NCBI GenBank assembly: GCA_963924555.1
Contig: OZ004586.1
Location: forward strand, 7,336,501-7,400,500
Length of the DNA: 64,000 nt
Direction of reading: 5' to 3'
Source of the DNA: Crambe crambe
Taxonomy: Eukaryota > Porifera > Demospongiae > Poecilosclerida > Crambeidae
Shown: positions 20,425 through 32,643 of the stretch, one piece after another
Position numbering within the stretch: the first letter of the stretch is position 1
Layout: each line of letters starts with the position of its first letter
Position numbers and translations under genes: made by a program
The notes under the pieces: generated by a model
Seen by the model: only the letters and a program-made list of their open reading frames with translations
Databases searched by the model: none
Told to the model about the DNA's origin: nothing

Positions 20425-22015
20425 GTAATATAGTTGATCACATCTCAGAGCATTCTGTAAAAGAGGGTGCATGTTTTGGAGTGCCTGCATCTCCAGCAGG
20501 TCAGGACATGACTGGTACAATGTTGGCTCAATGGGATCAAATACACTACGCTGGCCAGTATTTTTTAGAGGGATATGTCGCCACCCATATGAGGATAGTG
20601 GTCTGGGAGAGTCATGTTGCTGTAGTAGTTGGTGGCGATGGGGGAAGTGCAGAGTTCTGAGATCACAGAGGGATTGGGATCTCCTTAGGTTGTGTCACGG
20701 AACAGCAGGATCTCTTCGCAGAGCACGGGCCATGCAGTCACGAAAGGGTGGATAACTTTTAATATCATGAGTAAAATACCTACTACTAGTAAAGTTTAAA
20801 TTCTCCATGGAATGACAGAGAGAGTCATTTAGACTCATGATGAAATTGCAACAGAAGTGAGGCATTGCTAATAGTATGTTATCAATGTGATGTATTTCTA
20901 CTCCTATTGACTTGATGGAGTTCTTCTCTGCTATGCAGCTCAAGTATTGGAAAGACCTCAATACTTCCAGTGGGTGAATTTTACGTAAGGGGATTGATGG
21001 CATCGATCCCAGGGTAACATGCTCAATGCTCCCAGCATTAGTACATACTCTATATCCAAAGTTAGTCCCTAATGTTGAAATAGTGGAGGAAGATAGTGCT
21101 GCCTAAAGTATTGGATAAAGCTCATAAGAGGTGAACAGTTCTGACCTTTTATATGGTAGTGGATCACCCAGACGTGTTGGCCCTGCAACTTCACTAAGTA
21201 AAACATGAAGTACTAATTCTGTGAGAGTAGAACTAGTGGATATGATTTTGCATAATTCCTGCATACCTTTCTGAGTACACAAGACTGAATTCTTCCAAGT
21301 TTGTAATATGTTGAATGGATTGGAAAAGTAAATAGTCATCTTCACATGATTCAGAGAATTCTAAGGTAATACTTGTCAATCCTGGTAAACTTTTTGAAAT
21401 CCAATCACAAAGAACTGGTACTAATGGAGAAGAAATTCTATTTAGAGTGAGAGAGTTGATATGAAATCTGGGAAAGTACTTTGTGAGTGATGTAAGTTTG
21501 GATGATACATGCACACTGTGATGTACATCTATACGTAAGTCCTTAATAGTCCCTAATGTTCCACCATTTGTTTTCTTTGTGTGATCAGACAAACTATGCA
21601 CCAACATCTCTAGAGATGTAAGTATGTACACTAACTGGCACTGAATAGGAACATGGACTAGACAATATCCAAAAACATACACATCCAAGGGGGTGGACAA
21701 GTATATATCAGCATTTTTGATATCTAGTGAATGTTTAGAGATGTCATATAAACAATGCACTAAGTAAGAAGAACCAAGGTTTTTCAGGATTCCTTGAAAG
21801 AATTTTTCATTGTAGCCCACAATACCGCACAAGAACTGACCAAAGACTCCGAGGCATGGTATCAAGAAAGATTGGGATACTATTTTAGAAGAAGCTTCAT
21901 CTACTAAATCGTGATATGAAACATACAACACAGCAAGAAACTCTTGGATGCTGAGATGGAGGAAGGAGTAGGAGGTTGCTGCACCCTCACACACATACAT
22001 CTCTTTGACTGCATT
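20425..22015 (-). pseudogene. NLR-2, truncated pseudogene (C-terminal NACHT-associated region, LRRs, tail)
   Basis: This - strand copy matches the C-terminal half of the other NLRs, beginning abruptly at 22,015 inside MNAVKEMYVCEG. It lacks the NACHT core, linker and effector exons. It carries SFLHLSIQEFLAVLYVS, the LRR segment and the DPAVP tail. Lesions include a 5 nt deletion near 21,275 (frameshift before the KGMQELCKII repeat), a CAG to TAG stop near 21,104 and a CGA to TGA stop near 20,697 in the tail. The sequence upstream of 22,015 is unrelated to NLR. It could still be transcribed. Confidence 0.85.
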
Positions 22016-22260
22016 CCTGTGTATGCAGCTGCCACAACCACTGCAATATCTTAGCCCAATAAGTCAAAGTACAAATGACTTTCACCAACTGCTTCGCTCG
22101 CTCGCCGATTGAATATGTTACACGAACATACCCTAGTGTCAAGCAACCTGCAATCCGCTTACGCATGAAATAGCTACTCAGCTAATAACTTTCATGCAAT
22201 GATTTTCATTGAACTTGAAGTAGAAACGAGTATTATGAAACCCAGAGAACCAGAAAAAAA
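22016..22260. other. no gene seen
   Basis: This is the junction stretch between the NLR-2 breakpoint and the arginine-rich remnant. It has no supported feature apart from a TTCGCTCGCTCGCC run. Confidence 0.4.
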
Positions 22261-22603
22261 GTGAAGGAGGGCCCCTGACGAGCAAAGAAGAGCGAGACTT
22301 AATGAAAGAAATAAAGGGGACAGAGAACAGAGTCAGAGGAACAGAGAAAAGCAAGACTAGCCAAAAGAAATGCGAGAGATAGAGCCAGGAGGAGGGCATG
22401 TACAGAGTCAGCAGAAATAAAACTGCAAAAGCAGAGCAGATGAGAGCCAGGAGGAAAGCAGAGTCAGCAGAACACAGAGCTGCCAGATTACAGCAAATGA
22501 GGGCTCAAATAATGAGAAACTAGCCTCTGAGTCTGCTGAGCAGAGAGCTGCTAGACTCACAGATTTCCTATGTAGTGCAACAGCAGGTGAGCATCTGTTC
22601 ACA
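22260..22603 (+). pseudogene. arginine-rich repeat protein remnant of a mobile element
   Basis: Across three + strand frames there are at least four copies of a ~23-residue pattern: RRAPDEQRRARLNERN, EQRKARLAKRNARDRARRRA, RRKAESAEHRAARLQQMRA and ASESAEQRAARL. The frame changes between them and stops occur. Repeats of the AExREARL...RxRxRRA type are common at the N-terminus of large transposon proteins in invertebrates, including Helitron-like helicases. A donor-like GCAG/GTGAGC follows at about 22,590. No helicase motifs are in the window, so the family call is tentative. Confidence 0.45.
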
Positions 22604-22929
22604 ACACTGTGTGTAGTTACCACTATTTTAAACCATGCATGCATACATGATCTGACGACGACACTTTTGTTATTATGCAGGGAGAAGAATGATCCACAGC
22701 CTCATGTTCCACTCCTTTCTCATTCAGGATGTATTATACAGTTATTATTATGTATTATTGTTGAGGCTATACAATCATCAGTGAGGGAGGAGTACATTGA
22801 AATGACCACTGGCTGCTTGCTCGCCCAACTAATGCTATACGAGCATCTCTAGTAGTGTGATGAACTCTGGACCTTGTATATTTAACACCTCTGTTTGTAT
22901 GTTTGTAGCTTAATTGTCGTTTCTGTGTG

Positions 22930-23485
22930 TTAAGGGTGGTCAGACATACCGCCCACACATGGTTGCTAAGGAAGCCAATCTCCAAAGCTACTAATGCTAA
23001 GGACTTGAAACTCCACGTGACTAAGACACACTATAACACTACCACACATACCAAATATGAAGGAGAAAGGACAATTCTTACCCAAGATATGAAGCTTTAT
23101 CACTCTCAAAGTATAAAAAACTATTTCTCACCAAATACTTGAGTTCAGTGGCTGATTTTTGGTCAGCCATTTCTTATTACTATCCTTTACAAATTTACAT
23201 GAGCTTTTGTTGATATCTTTTAATTTATTCCTATGGCAACATTAGTGGTGACTACATGGCTTGCTAATTGAAGTTCTAGAATAGGTATCGATAAATCCAA
23301 ATGTAAATTTGTTCACCTATTCAGATAATAGCTGTATGCAAATTTTAGGCCCAGTGCTATACTTCACTCCAGAGAAACAATGCATTTCATATAGTTCCAT
23401 TGAAACTCTATGTATCACTGGAAATTTATGGTTAGTAATTACATTCTTTTGTGACCACATGGTTACTATGTCTGACCACCCTTAA
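22930..23485. mobile_element. TTAA-flanked non-autonomous DNA transposon
   Basis: Ends read TTAA/GGGTGGTCAGACATA ... TATGTCTGACCACCC/TTAA. The ~15 bp terminal inverted repeat is perfect, and related bases follow (CCACACATGGTT / ACCACATGGTTA). TTAA duplication is typical of piggyBac and Kolobok superfamilies. About 548 bp; no transposase frame. Confidence 0.75.
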
Positions 23486-23626
23486 GATTAATAAAAATTT
23501 GTATCATTCCCGTGTGCGGGCAGGGAGAAAAAGCGGAATGACGGAAATGGCGGAAATGGATGTAAAGCCTTAAGGGACTAACTGACTGGTATACTGGTAT
23601 TTATAAAGGTTAATCTGCATCTGAGC

Positions 23627-24470
23627 ATGCCCAGAAGAGAACACAGAAGCACATATTTGGCACAGCTCAAAGAATTAGCTAACTATGAAGAATTTATCGA
23701 TCTGACACAGAGTTCAGATGTCTCAGAAGAATCTTTTAGGTATGTCTAGCATTTATGGGTACAGTGTATTTCCATAGCTAAGGTGTGTAGCTATGTTACT
23801 ATATTTCTTTCCTTTGATTTATCAGCCCCATTCTGTTTGAAAGCCACAAGGACCATTCTGAAGATTTTAATACTAGTGCCAGCATTTTGGAAGATGATAT
23901 AATTGAGCTCCCATAAAAAAAGTTAACTCTGTCAATAATGGAAGAAAGTATGTAACAGTTAGTTTCCGTCACTTCTAGCTCCTTAATTAGTTACTATTTT
24001 CCATTTTTAAAGTTCTACCAGAAGAGTCCTCTTCAAGCAAGAAAAAGGCACAGTGGAGTTATGGAATGGAAATACTAAACTTCCCGTGTACAGTAAACTC
24101 AATGAGCATATCAGTATGGAGAATGCTGTCAAAATAATATTAGATGAAGAATTTGATGTGTTAATGTTGTGTCAGATGCAACCAACATGTGTCGATAAGA
24201 ATTGTGTATTTGTTATTGACCTCGAAAAGTTACGAGATCCAAAAGACATCTCTTGTGATGACATGGGATCCTGGCGTGCTAATGGTACTCATCCAAGTTA
24301 TATCTTAGTAGACCGAAAAGGATTCATCACGGATTCATCACTACGATATCTCGAAAGAAAGCTGAAAAGGGAAAATTTTCAGGAAGATAATACAAGCTAA
24401 TAAAGCGGTATTACTATCACAAAACAGATATAGATTTGCTGAAAACTATCTTTCTGATGCAAGGTTAGTA
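23627..24470 (+). pseudogene. MULE protein N-terminal region
   Basis: A first exon 23,627-23,739 (ATG, LAQLKELANYEEFIDLTQ; donor TTTAG/GTATGT) is followed by a segment after TTATCAG at 23,826 that runs into a stop. The main frame to 24,398 has CVDKNCVFVIDLEKLRDPKD and DDMGSWRANGTHPSY, a conserved N-terminal signature of large MULE-like proteins in marine invertebrates. A frameshift near 24,375 moves the continuing reading (QNRYRFAENYLSDAR) to another frame, with a GTTAGT donor at about 24,462. Confidence 0.55.
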
Positions 24471-25936
24471 GTTGTATTAAGAAAACATACACCTTAGGGC
24501 ACTTTTACTCAATTACGGTACAGCTACAGCAAATATTTCAAGTGGGAAAAATTCACGAATTTCGCTTGCATCCAGCAATCGAAATCTTCACACACAAAAT
24601 AATGGAACATGTGGCTAGTATGCAGCTGCCCAGCACTATCAACTCTACCAGATTCTTCTGTCAGACACTGTGCCATCTTCGTCAATAAAAGCTGAAGTGA
24701 GCCCAGCTAGCTAAGCTCTCTCAGGTGAAAACTAGAGCTAGAGACAGCCATCATTGTTTGACAGAAACATGGTGGTCATGGGCTAATAGCTAAACTCGTG
24801 GATATCAATATCACAGATGAAAAATCCACTATGTGAAATCTGCATGGAATTTTTTCCCACTTGATGCCGTATAGGTAGTACCTACCAATTATCTGATACA
24901 TGCACACTGCTTAGAGGCAGTAAACCATTATGTGAGCAGATGTCTGTCTGTGTGGTGTATGTGAACATGTTTATACATGTCATGTGTGTGCATGCATGTT
25001 GTATGCAGTATGTGTGTGTATAGTGGGTGATATTATGTATGTACATGTTAGACATACATGTATGTACAGTGTGCATATGATTACATAATTTTGCTATTAA
25101 AGCATTAGTGATGGACCAGTTCAAAGTTAATGGAACTTCAGTATAGGCTATAAGTTCATATGATGCTCTATGCATGAACTGCATGGTTTGCCTACTTTGT
25201 ATGGTTCTTGATATATCAGTACCATAATGGACCAACATTAATTAAGCTCAAGGTTATCAATTACACCTTTTTTTATAAAAAAATAATGAGAGTTTGCTGT
25301 ATGAAATTCCAGTATTAGTAGCTTTTAGAGAAGATCAATCTGGGAAGAACAGAGTGAGGTAAGGGTTTCATCAGCATTTCTGCAAGGATTTTTGAACATA
25401 ATGCTGGATATGAAATTCACTTTGTATCATGTTACATGTGAGGCCATTTCCATAATTATGGTACTTGATCACTCAAGATAAAGTAGTTAATTCATTTAGC
25501 CTCTTCAAGAATGTGTTCTACAAATCTACAAAGGTAGGAACATGGCTATTATTGAAGAGAAGGCTGATGAAACGGCAGCTTTTGTACATGTAACTCTGAG
25601 TCAATCTGACAATGCAGAAAAGCAAATTTCCCTCAAGAGTATATAGCCAGAAATGGTTCTACACCAAGCACTGATGGAACCTTCTCAGCTCAACCTCCAT
25701 GGCTGCTGCAATACTGGAACTTCATACAGATAATGCAACATAGCTCCTGCGTGAATAATAATAGTACAACATTAACATAATTATGCAGATTATGAAGACC
25801 ATTTATTGAGCAGAGCCATAGTGCAGTACCATTTTATTGGTGAAGAACATGCTGTACTATTAACCCGCCCCCATGGTAACTCGAAGAAATCCTACCCACA
25901 CGTCCGTACAATGCCAAGTACTCTCAAAAGCTTGCT

Positions 25937-26914
25937 TTGAAGCTAACGCCAAAACATGCAGCGCATATAGTGTTGTCTCAAGCTGGAGGTGCTTCTTCTG
26001 CTGGGTCCTTACCTAGAAATGATAGGCAGGTAAAGGATATGCGACGAAAAAAGAGAGTTGGATTAAAGGACCCCCTGGTTTCTGTAATGATGATGTGTAA
26101 AGAAAGTATGAAGGATTTTATTAGAGCTGTAACCAGAGCTCCTGATTCTTAGCTTTGATCGTATACTCTTGACAATGTTGTTCGCTTCTGTTGCAATCCT
26201 AAACTACCTAGTGTTCTCACTTTTGACCCAACCTTCAATCTCGGCCCATTTGATGTCACGGTAACCACCTATAAGCATCCATTGCTTGTGTTTCGAAATC
26301 CACAAGAACATACATCAGAGCACCCTAACCTTATTGGACCAGTTCTTATCCATCAGAGGAAGCAGTTCAGTAATTATCATTATTTTACTTCTGCCATGGT
26401 TGGATTCCACCAGAATCTTACTGCTTTTGGAACTGATGGAGAGGTAGCTCTGTACAGGCCTGTCATTCACAATTCCCTACTGCCATCCACTTGAGGTGCT
26501 GGCTTCACTTTAAAGAAATAAGCTTAAACTAGATTTATGACTTCCAAGGAATGTTGCACAAGAGTTTATAGCAGATGTTCTGGGTAGTGCATCAAGTCTT
26601 GAAACAGGGTTAGTGGACGCCGATAATGAAGATGTCTACACTGCCCAATTAACAAGCTCAAAGGAAGTATGGAACGAAAGAGAGCATGGTTCCAGAAAAA
26701 CTCTTCTGAAATCATTAAAAAGACAATGCTACGAAGTGTTCGACAATCTGCTGGCTTAGGGCTACCACCCTCTCCTTATTATACCAATGCTGTAGAATCC
26801 ATTAACAGCTTGCTGAAACTAAGGACCAACAACAAAAAGCAGGATTTGGCAACTTTTATTACTCAGCTCAGAGAAATTGTATCTCACGGTTCACAGAAGT
26901 TGACCGTGCCTTAG
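25937..26914 (+). pseudogene. MULE transposase DDE core, broken
   Basis: Pieces in order: LPRNDRQVKDMRRKK; a stop at 26,150; LTFDPTFNLGPFDVTVTTYK with the likely first catalytic Asp; IGPVLIHQRKQFSNYHYF; LTAFGTDGE with the likely second Asp; then, after further frame breaks, YTNAVESINSLLKLR with the likely catalytic Glu, ending at 26,914. The order and spacing fit MULE transposases. At least three interruptions make it non-functional. Confidence 0.65.
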
Positions 26915-27109
26915 CAGGATTGGGTGAGTATAAGGTGGCTGCTGAATATCAAAACTTCCAATATAATGCATGCAGCTCGCTGGTGTGCAATGTCCGAACA
27001 ACAAAGAAAAAGAGTTCAGATACAGTTTACTTCAGTGAAAACTGTGGCCCTGGGTACGATGTCCAGTCTGCAAGAAAGCAGCTCATCACTATAGGAAGGC
27101 TTCAATATA

Positions 27110-28070
27110 GCTAGAAGAAGAGGAACAATCTTCTTCAAATCCACTAATTTGTCTGCTTATGTCGCAGATATGATTTGGAAGAATGCTAATGATCTCCTTC
27201 AAGCTCACAACAGCATTGTTCCTGCTCCAGGGAAGGTTTTGTGTCTATGCAAAAAGGACACCTATGAATGTGAATCTACTACCAATCAGGTAAAGTGTGT
27301 GCACACATGCATTATCGCTGTAGCCAAGACGAATGGAGATCTGGATAAATTTATTGCCTGGCATGAACAATACCAACATGAAGTCAATGTAACTCATTTG
27401 GCTGAGAGTGGCTTATCAAAGAGTTCTATTGGTTTAAAAAAACCACTACAAGGAAGGGAGTGTCAAAGAAAAAAAGTGCAAAAATTGGCAAAATGATAGC
27501 TAAGGCTAATGAATCTTCCTGGAAGCAAAGAGCAGCATTGAGAACAATCAGCCCTACTGTTGTGCCACAGCAAATGTCTTCTTCAGCACCAACAAGTGAA
27601 AGCATGCAGTATACAGTTCTCCAAGTGCACCATTCCAAGTTCAACCAGTCACCTCTAATCTGCAACACATTTATGCTCCACCACAAACCATGCAATCAAG
27701 TTTTCCCACTGCTCCATCGCCAGCAACTCCAGGTTATATGACACAGCAAGAAATGGATCCATTTTGGGTGACCTTCATTCAAGGTAACATCAGTGTTTGC
27801 TTTGGTTGCAAACAACGGTACATGAAACCTGTCATTCCTCCTCATGATCTGTGCATCATGCATCGTGAATGGAGGACATTCACACTTGCAGGAAGCCCAA
27901 TTCCCCAGTCTCAGTTTGGTAATGCATATTACCATCTACATGTGATGTGCATTCGTTCAGTATGGCCACAGTTTGACCCACAGAGGCATCTAATAATCCC
28001 TCATGAAATAATTTCTGCTCTGCTTGAAAGTCATAAAGTCATTTTACGTACTCTTGGAGTCAATATCTAA
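27110..28070 (+). pseudogene. MULE transposase SWIM motif and C-terminal region
   Basis: 27,149-27,496 includes CLCKKDTYECESTTNQVKCV followed by H, a C-x-C ... C-x-H SWIM-type zinc motif expected downstream of a MULE catalytic domain. A frame change near 27,450-27,690 leads to the last open stretch (27,690-28,070). That has ISVCFGCKQRYMKP and PHDLCIMHREWR, a possible second zinc site, and ends in a stop. It is the best preserved part of the element. Confidence 0.6.
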
Positions 28071-28255
28071 TTATTATCAACAAGACTATGAATGATTTGC
28101 CTACATGTTATTATTGACTTTATTATTATAACATATACTAGTTATCATAATAGTCCCTGCACCCTTTCTTAAAGCTTTACATTTGTCTCCCTGCCCCAGT
28201 CTTAAGGCTTTACATCCATTTCTGCCATGTTCGCCATTCCGCTTTCCCCCATGTG

Positions 28256-28581
28256 CTTGTGAATCTTGGTTGTGTTAATTTGTTACTCTTTGATGTGTTC
28301 TAGAACTAGGCTTTTTTGGTAGTGACTTTGTTTAAAAGGAGCAGATATAGATGAGTAGAGAGCTCCTGTGTTTTTCATTTTGTGTGTGTCATCCTGAAAC
28401 TATTAATATTTTACTGATACTCGACTTCTGCATCACGTCCTGACAGACGACATTATCACAATAATTTTTAAATGATTATTTGTTTGGTGAGTGAAGAGCA
28501 CAAAGGAGCTATTAACATGAAAGGATGTTCAGTATTATAATAGTTCAGTGTAGGAACATTTTTGTATTAATTAGCAAAAGA
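28256..28581 (-). other. 3' flank of NLR-3
   Basis: No gene. Unlike the other units, no PDZ-LIM last exon lies here; the transposon insertion or a deletion removed it. Weak similarity to other NLR 3' flanks resumes near 28,480 (GTGAGTGAAGAG, ATGAAAGGATGTTCAGTATT). Confidence 0.5.
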
Positions 28582-31546
28582 CTATAGGCCATTACATCCC
28601 AGAGCTTTCTGTAAAAGAGGGTGCATGTCTTGGAGTGCCTGCATCTCGAGCAGGTCAGGACATGACTGGTACACTGTTGGCTTCATGACAAGAGAAGGGA
28701 AACGAAAAATATGTTTTCTTGCCCTGGGAGGGATATGTCGCCACCCATAGCTAGGATAAGAGTGAGAGTCGTGTTGTTGTTGTAGTAGTTGGTGGCGATG
28801 GGGAAAGTGCAGAGTTCTGAGATCACAGAAGGACTGGGATCTCCTTAGGTTGTGTCGTGGAACAGCAGGATCTCTTTGCAGAGCATGGGCCATGCAGTCA
28901 CGAAAGAACGGATTTTTAAAAAGGTATTTAAAATAAGTGAAGTCTAAATTCTTCATGGAATGATGGAGAGAGTCATTTAGACTCATGATGAAATTGCAAC
29001 AGAAGTGAGGCATTGCTAATAGCATGTCATCAATGTCGCCTATTTGTACTGTCATTGACTTGATGGAGTTCATCTCTGCTATGCAGCTCAAGTATTGGAA
29101 AGAGCTTAATACCACTAGTGGGTGATATGATCTCATGTCCAGGGTCACACACTCAATGCTTCCAGCATTAGTACATACTCTATACCCAAAGTTAGTCTCT
29201 AATGTTGAAATGGTGGAGGAAGATAGTGCTGCCTGAAGAACTGGATAAAGATCATAAGAGGCGAGCAGTTGCTTTACAGCAAAAATAGCAGGACGATTTT
29301 TAAGTACTAATTCTTTAAGAGTAGAACTAGTGGATATGATTTTGCATAATTCCTGCACACCTTTCTGAGTAGGAGTATGGCACATAAGCTTGAATTTTTT
29401 CAAGTTTGTAATATGTTGAATGGATTGGAAAAGTAAATAGTCATCTTCACATGATTCAGAGAATTTTAAGGAAATACTTGTCAATCCTGGTGAACTTTTT
29501 GAAATCCAATCAGAAAGAACTGGTACTAATGGAGAAGAAATGCCATTTAGAGTGAGAGAGTTGATATGAAATTTGGGAAAGTACTTTGTGAGTGATGTAA
29601 GTTTGGATGATACATGCACACTGTGATGTACATCTATAAGTAAGTCTTTAATAGTCCATAATGTTCCACCATTTGTTTTCTTTGTGTGCTCAGACAAACT
29701 ATGCACCAACATCTCTAGAGATGTATGTATGTTCACTGACTGGCACTGAATAGGAACATGGACTAGACAATATCCAAAAGCATACACATCCAAGGGGTTG
29801 AACAAGTGTAAAAGAGAAGTTTTGATGTCTAGTTTAAGTTCAGAAATGTTTTGGATTTCATATAAACAATGCACTAGGTAAGAAGAATCAAATATGGATA
29901 GGGTCAGGATTCCTTGAAAGAATTTTTCATTGTAGCCCACAATACCACACAAGAACTGACCAAAGACTCTGAGGTGTGGTATCACTTGTCCAGATTGGGA
30001 TACTATTTTAGAAGAAGCTTCATCTACTAAGTCAGAGTGACATGAAACATACCAAGCAGCAAGAAACTCTTGGATGCTGAGATGGAGGAAGGAGTAGGAG
30101 GTTGCTGCACCCTCACACACGTACATCTCTTTGACTGCATTCATGAGACCTAAATGCTGGAAACCCTCTCCAACATCACTATCAGTAAACACTAGCTGCA
30201 CATCTTCCTTAACCAGACCACTGTAAGCTAGTTGACTAACTCTCTTAAGGTCTATGGAAACACTCTCTGGTAGATCTTTAAGACTACTGGGTACTCTTGT
30301 ATCCTCGTCCCATTGCCCGCTAGAAATCATGTGCCTCTTGATCAGAACTAGAGTAAGGGTGGTGTAGAGCTGTGTCATGGTTTTGGGCATCAGCTCTCTA
30401 CTCTTTCTGATGTCTTTGTACACTTTTGCTATAATGGCACAATTGATAGGAATGTACATCAGTGAATTGATAATTGGGTTAGAAAGCATAAATTTCTTAA
30501 AGTGAGCGAGAATTTTTGGCTCCGATTCGAAAGCTACTTCTACAAATTTTTTTCTGCACTCATCAGTGAAACCAAGCACCTCTACATGCCTGAAACCCTG
30601 AGGAAAGAATTTATGAGGTACAGAAGGTCGACTAGTAACAAGACGAGTAGCTTTAGGTAAGCAAGAACCTCTAATTAGTCGCATTATCAAAATATTCTCT
30701 TTACAAATCACTGAAGGCATCTCGTCAAACCCATCCAGTATGAATAGGACACCCTCCCCCTCACATTTCCGCAACTCACTCACTACTTTCCTTTGAAATC
30801 GTTTATCTTCATGATATATCAGGTCCTCCAAGGAAGTAGCATTCTGGACCCTTCTTTCACGAAGCTTTAGCAGCAATACCATTTTATAGTGTTTCAATGA
30901 AGTCAAGGTGTCCCACTTCCTGCACAACTCCAAAGCCAAAGTGCTCTTACCAATGCCAGGGGGTCCTTCCACCAACACAAACCTTGTCTCTGAAGGTACA
31001 ATATCATCCAATTCTAAAGGACTCTTTGCTCCTCTAATTTCATCCATACCACCATGCAGGGATGCTTTTGAGAATGCGTCGTCTTCATAAATAGTCCTAC
31101 CTTTATCCACCAAAGCAAGGTTAATGAACTCACTACAAGGAGCGATGGAGAGTTTGTCATCATGAGCTATAGACTCATTCTGGTAATATGGTTTGAGATA
31201 ATTATTTGCATATTGCATCAGTGCAGGCTCATTAGATTGCTTAATTCTCTTCAAAGATTTACTGGAAATCTTCTTGGAATGTTTTTTGTGATGAGTTTTC
31301 CTCTTGTGTTTTTTCGTAGTGGTCACGTGATCACTATCAAAGGAGTCAGAACTAGTGGCACTACTTGATGTAGATGATGAACTAGATGATGAGACTACAC
31401 GTTGTCTTTTCTTACTTTTCTTATGTTTGTCCAGTACCTTGTGTTTGTGTGTTCCAGAGGGTTTCTTACGTTTAGCTGGTGGAGTGTTGGAGGCAGAGGA
31501 AGATTGGTCAGAATGATCACTGTCACTGGACAAGGATGAGATATTC
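28582..31546 (-). CDS. NLR-3 main exon: basic linker, NACHT, LRRs, tail
   Basis: Same architecture as NLR-1. The exon starts at 31,546 after CATTACAG and needs phase-2 input from the mini-exon 33,362-33,404. It has a Ser/Lys-rich linker with a longer serine run, Walker A GPPGIGKST, Walker B VLFILDGFDE, RLVTSRPSV, SFLHLSIQEFLAAWYVS, LRRs and the LRRSQSFCDLRTLHF tail. The LRR segment after LKELVL is about 13-24 residues shorter than in its sisters, with the frame kept. The tail insert (RARKHIFRFPSLVMKP) is unique. The sequence between sensor and NACHT helices (FESEPKILAHFKKFMLSNPI) differs more from NLR-1/4/5 than they do from each other. The frame is intact, so it is likely functional. Confidence 0.9.
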
Positions 31547-31978
31547 CTGTAATGGATAGAGTGCAGTGACATTTCATGATAATATATTAACACAACGATA
31601 TGCAGGATACATAAGCTAAATGTAGTAGCTAGACCTTTTCCACTTTCTCGTAAAATAAAAGCATGTTTGAAAAGGTCTAGGAACTCTAGTGGTCACCCAT
31701 GCCTTGCTTGCCATGCTGGAAATCTGTGGAACTGTGGGAAATGTGTTCATTTGAGACTAAAGCTATTCCCAAGGACCTCATGCTCCTAGATTCTGTCCAC
31801 AGAACAAGTTTATTATATTCAAATATTGCCATGGTATGTAGTATGACAAGTTGGTAATTAGATGATGTTGCAGTGTGGTAATGGTCATCAATGTTATAAA
31901 CAAACCTCGAGTTATATATATGCAGCTAGTTGGTAAAGGTCGTCATCTGGACAGTCTAACTTAACTAGCAACATATGT

Positions 31979-32643
31979 GACCGGCTCTGGGAAAACCCTC
32001 CGTCCGGTGAAAATTAAAAATTTTTTGTTATGGTAAAATTTATTATCTATGGCCCTTTGGCTCTTTATTGTGCAAATTTCAAAGCTATAGCTTTTATGAC
32101 GCCTGAGGAACAGCTCTTAGAAAGATCGAGGTAGCGTCCATTAGCGTTATTGTTTTTTCGAGAAAAGCTGACTAAGCAACGTGAACATTATTTCCGGACA
32201 TGCCCGTGGACTAGTAAATTGACGGTGGGTGGGGTTTCGAACTGTAGTTAGTAAGAAGCTAGTTTCTTGCCTTTTGGCTCGAGAAAGGTCCAACCAAAGC
32301 TCCGAGAAGAGAAGCAAGGTACCGAAGGTAGCGCAGATAGCTTAGTAAGTTCATATTTCCCAGCGCATAAGCTGGAAAGCCTGCCTAAAGTTCAATGAAT
32401 TTCAGCCTGACTAGAATCTCCGTGCACGAAGCTTCAATGGCTGACTAGCTAACTTTAGCGCTTCATTTGAAGCCTTTGTACTTGTAGTCTGAGCTCCAAA
32501 CTTCATCTGTGCTTTGTTCAAGGATCATAGTTGTCATTTATGCTTAAAAAATTTTTTAGCCAAATTTTGGCACTGCCAACTAAACGTGCTCATATCTGAT
32601 AATTGATTTTTGCACCGGACGGAGGGTTTTCCCAGAGCCGGTC
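31979..32643. mobile_element. 665 bp non-autonomous element, 31 bp perfect inverted repeats, 8 bp target duplication
   Basis: It starts GACCGGCTCTGGGAAAACCC and ends with the exact inverse, GGGTTTTCCCAGAGCCGGTC; the match extends to 31 bp. It is flanked by ACATATGT and ACATATAT. Paralogous empty sites exist in unit 1 (near 11,590) and unit 4 (near 42,400), reading AACGTATGTTTGGCACAG. An 8 bp duplication fits hAT-type transposition. It lies in the NLR-3 intron. Confidence 0.85.

Larger units (their letters stand above)
23520..28255 (+). mobile_element. Mutator-like (MULE) DNA transposon, decayed
   Basis: The inverted ends share AAAGCGGAATG, ATGGC, and GAAATGGATGTAAAGCCTTAAG at about 23,530-23,575 (left) and 28,195-28,250 (right, reverse complement). 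The ~4.7 kb interior encodes on + the pieces of one transposase: N-terminal region, DDE core, SWIM-type zinc motif and C-terminal Cys-rich region. Stops and frameshifts occur throughout. A TG/CA-rich tract lies at 24,960-25,080, and 24,480-25,900 is largely non-coding. The target duplication is not clear. Confidence 0.75.

Noticed and set aside
24882-25238. 118-codon - strand frame rich in His/Thr
   Set aside because: It overlaps a TG/CA-rich simple-sequence tract inside the MULE element.
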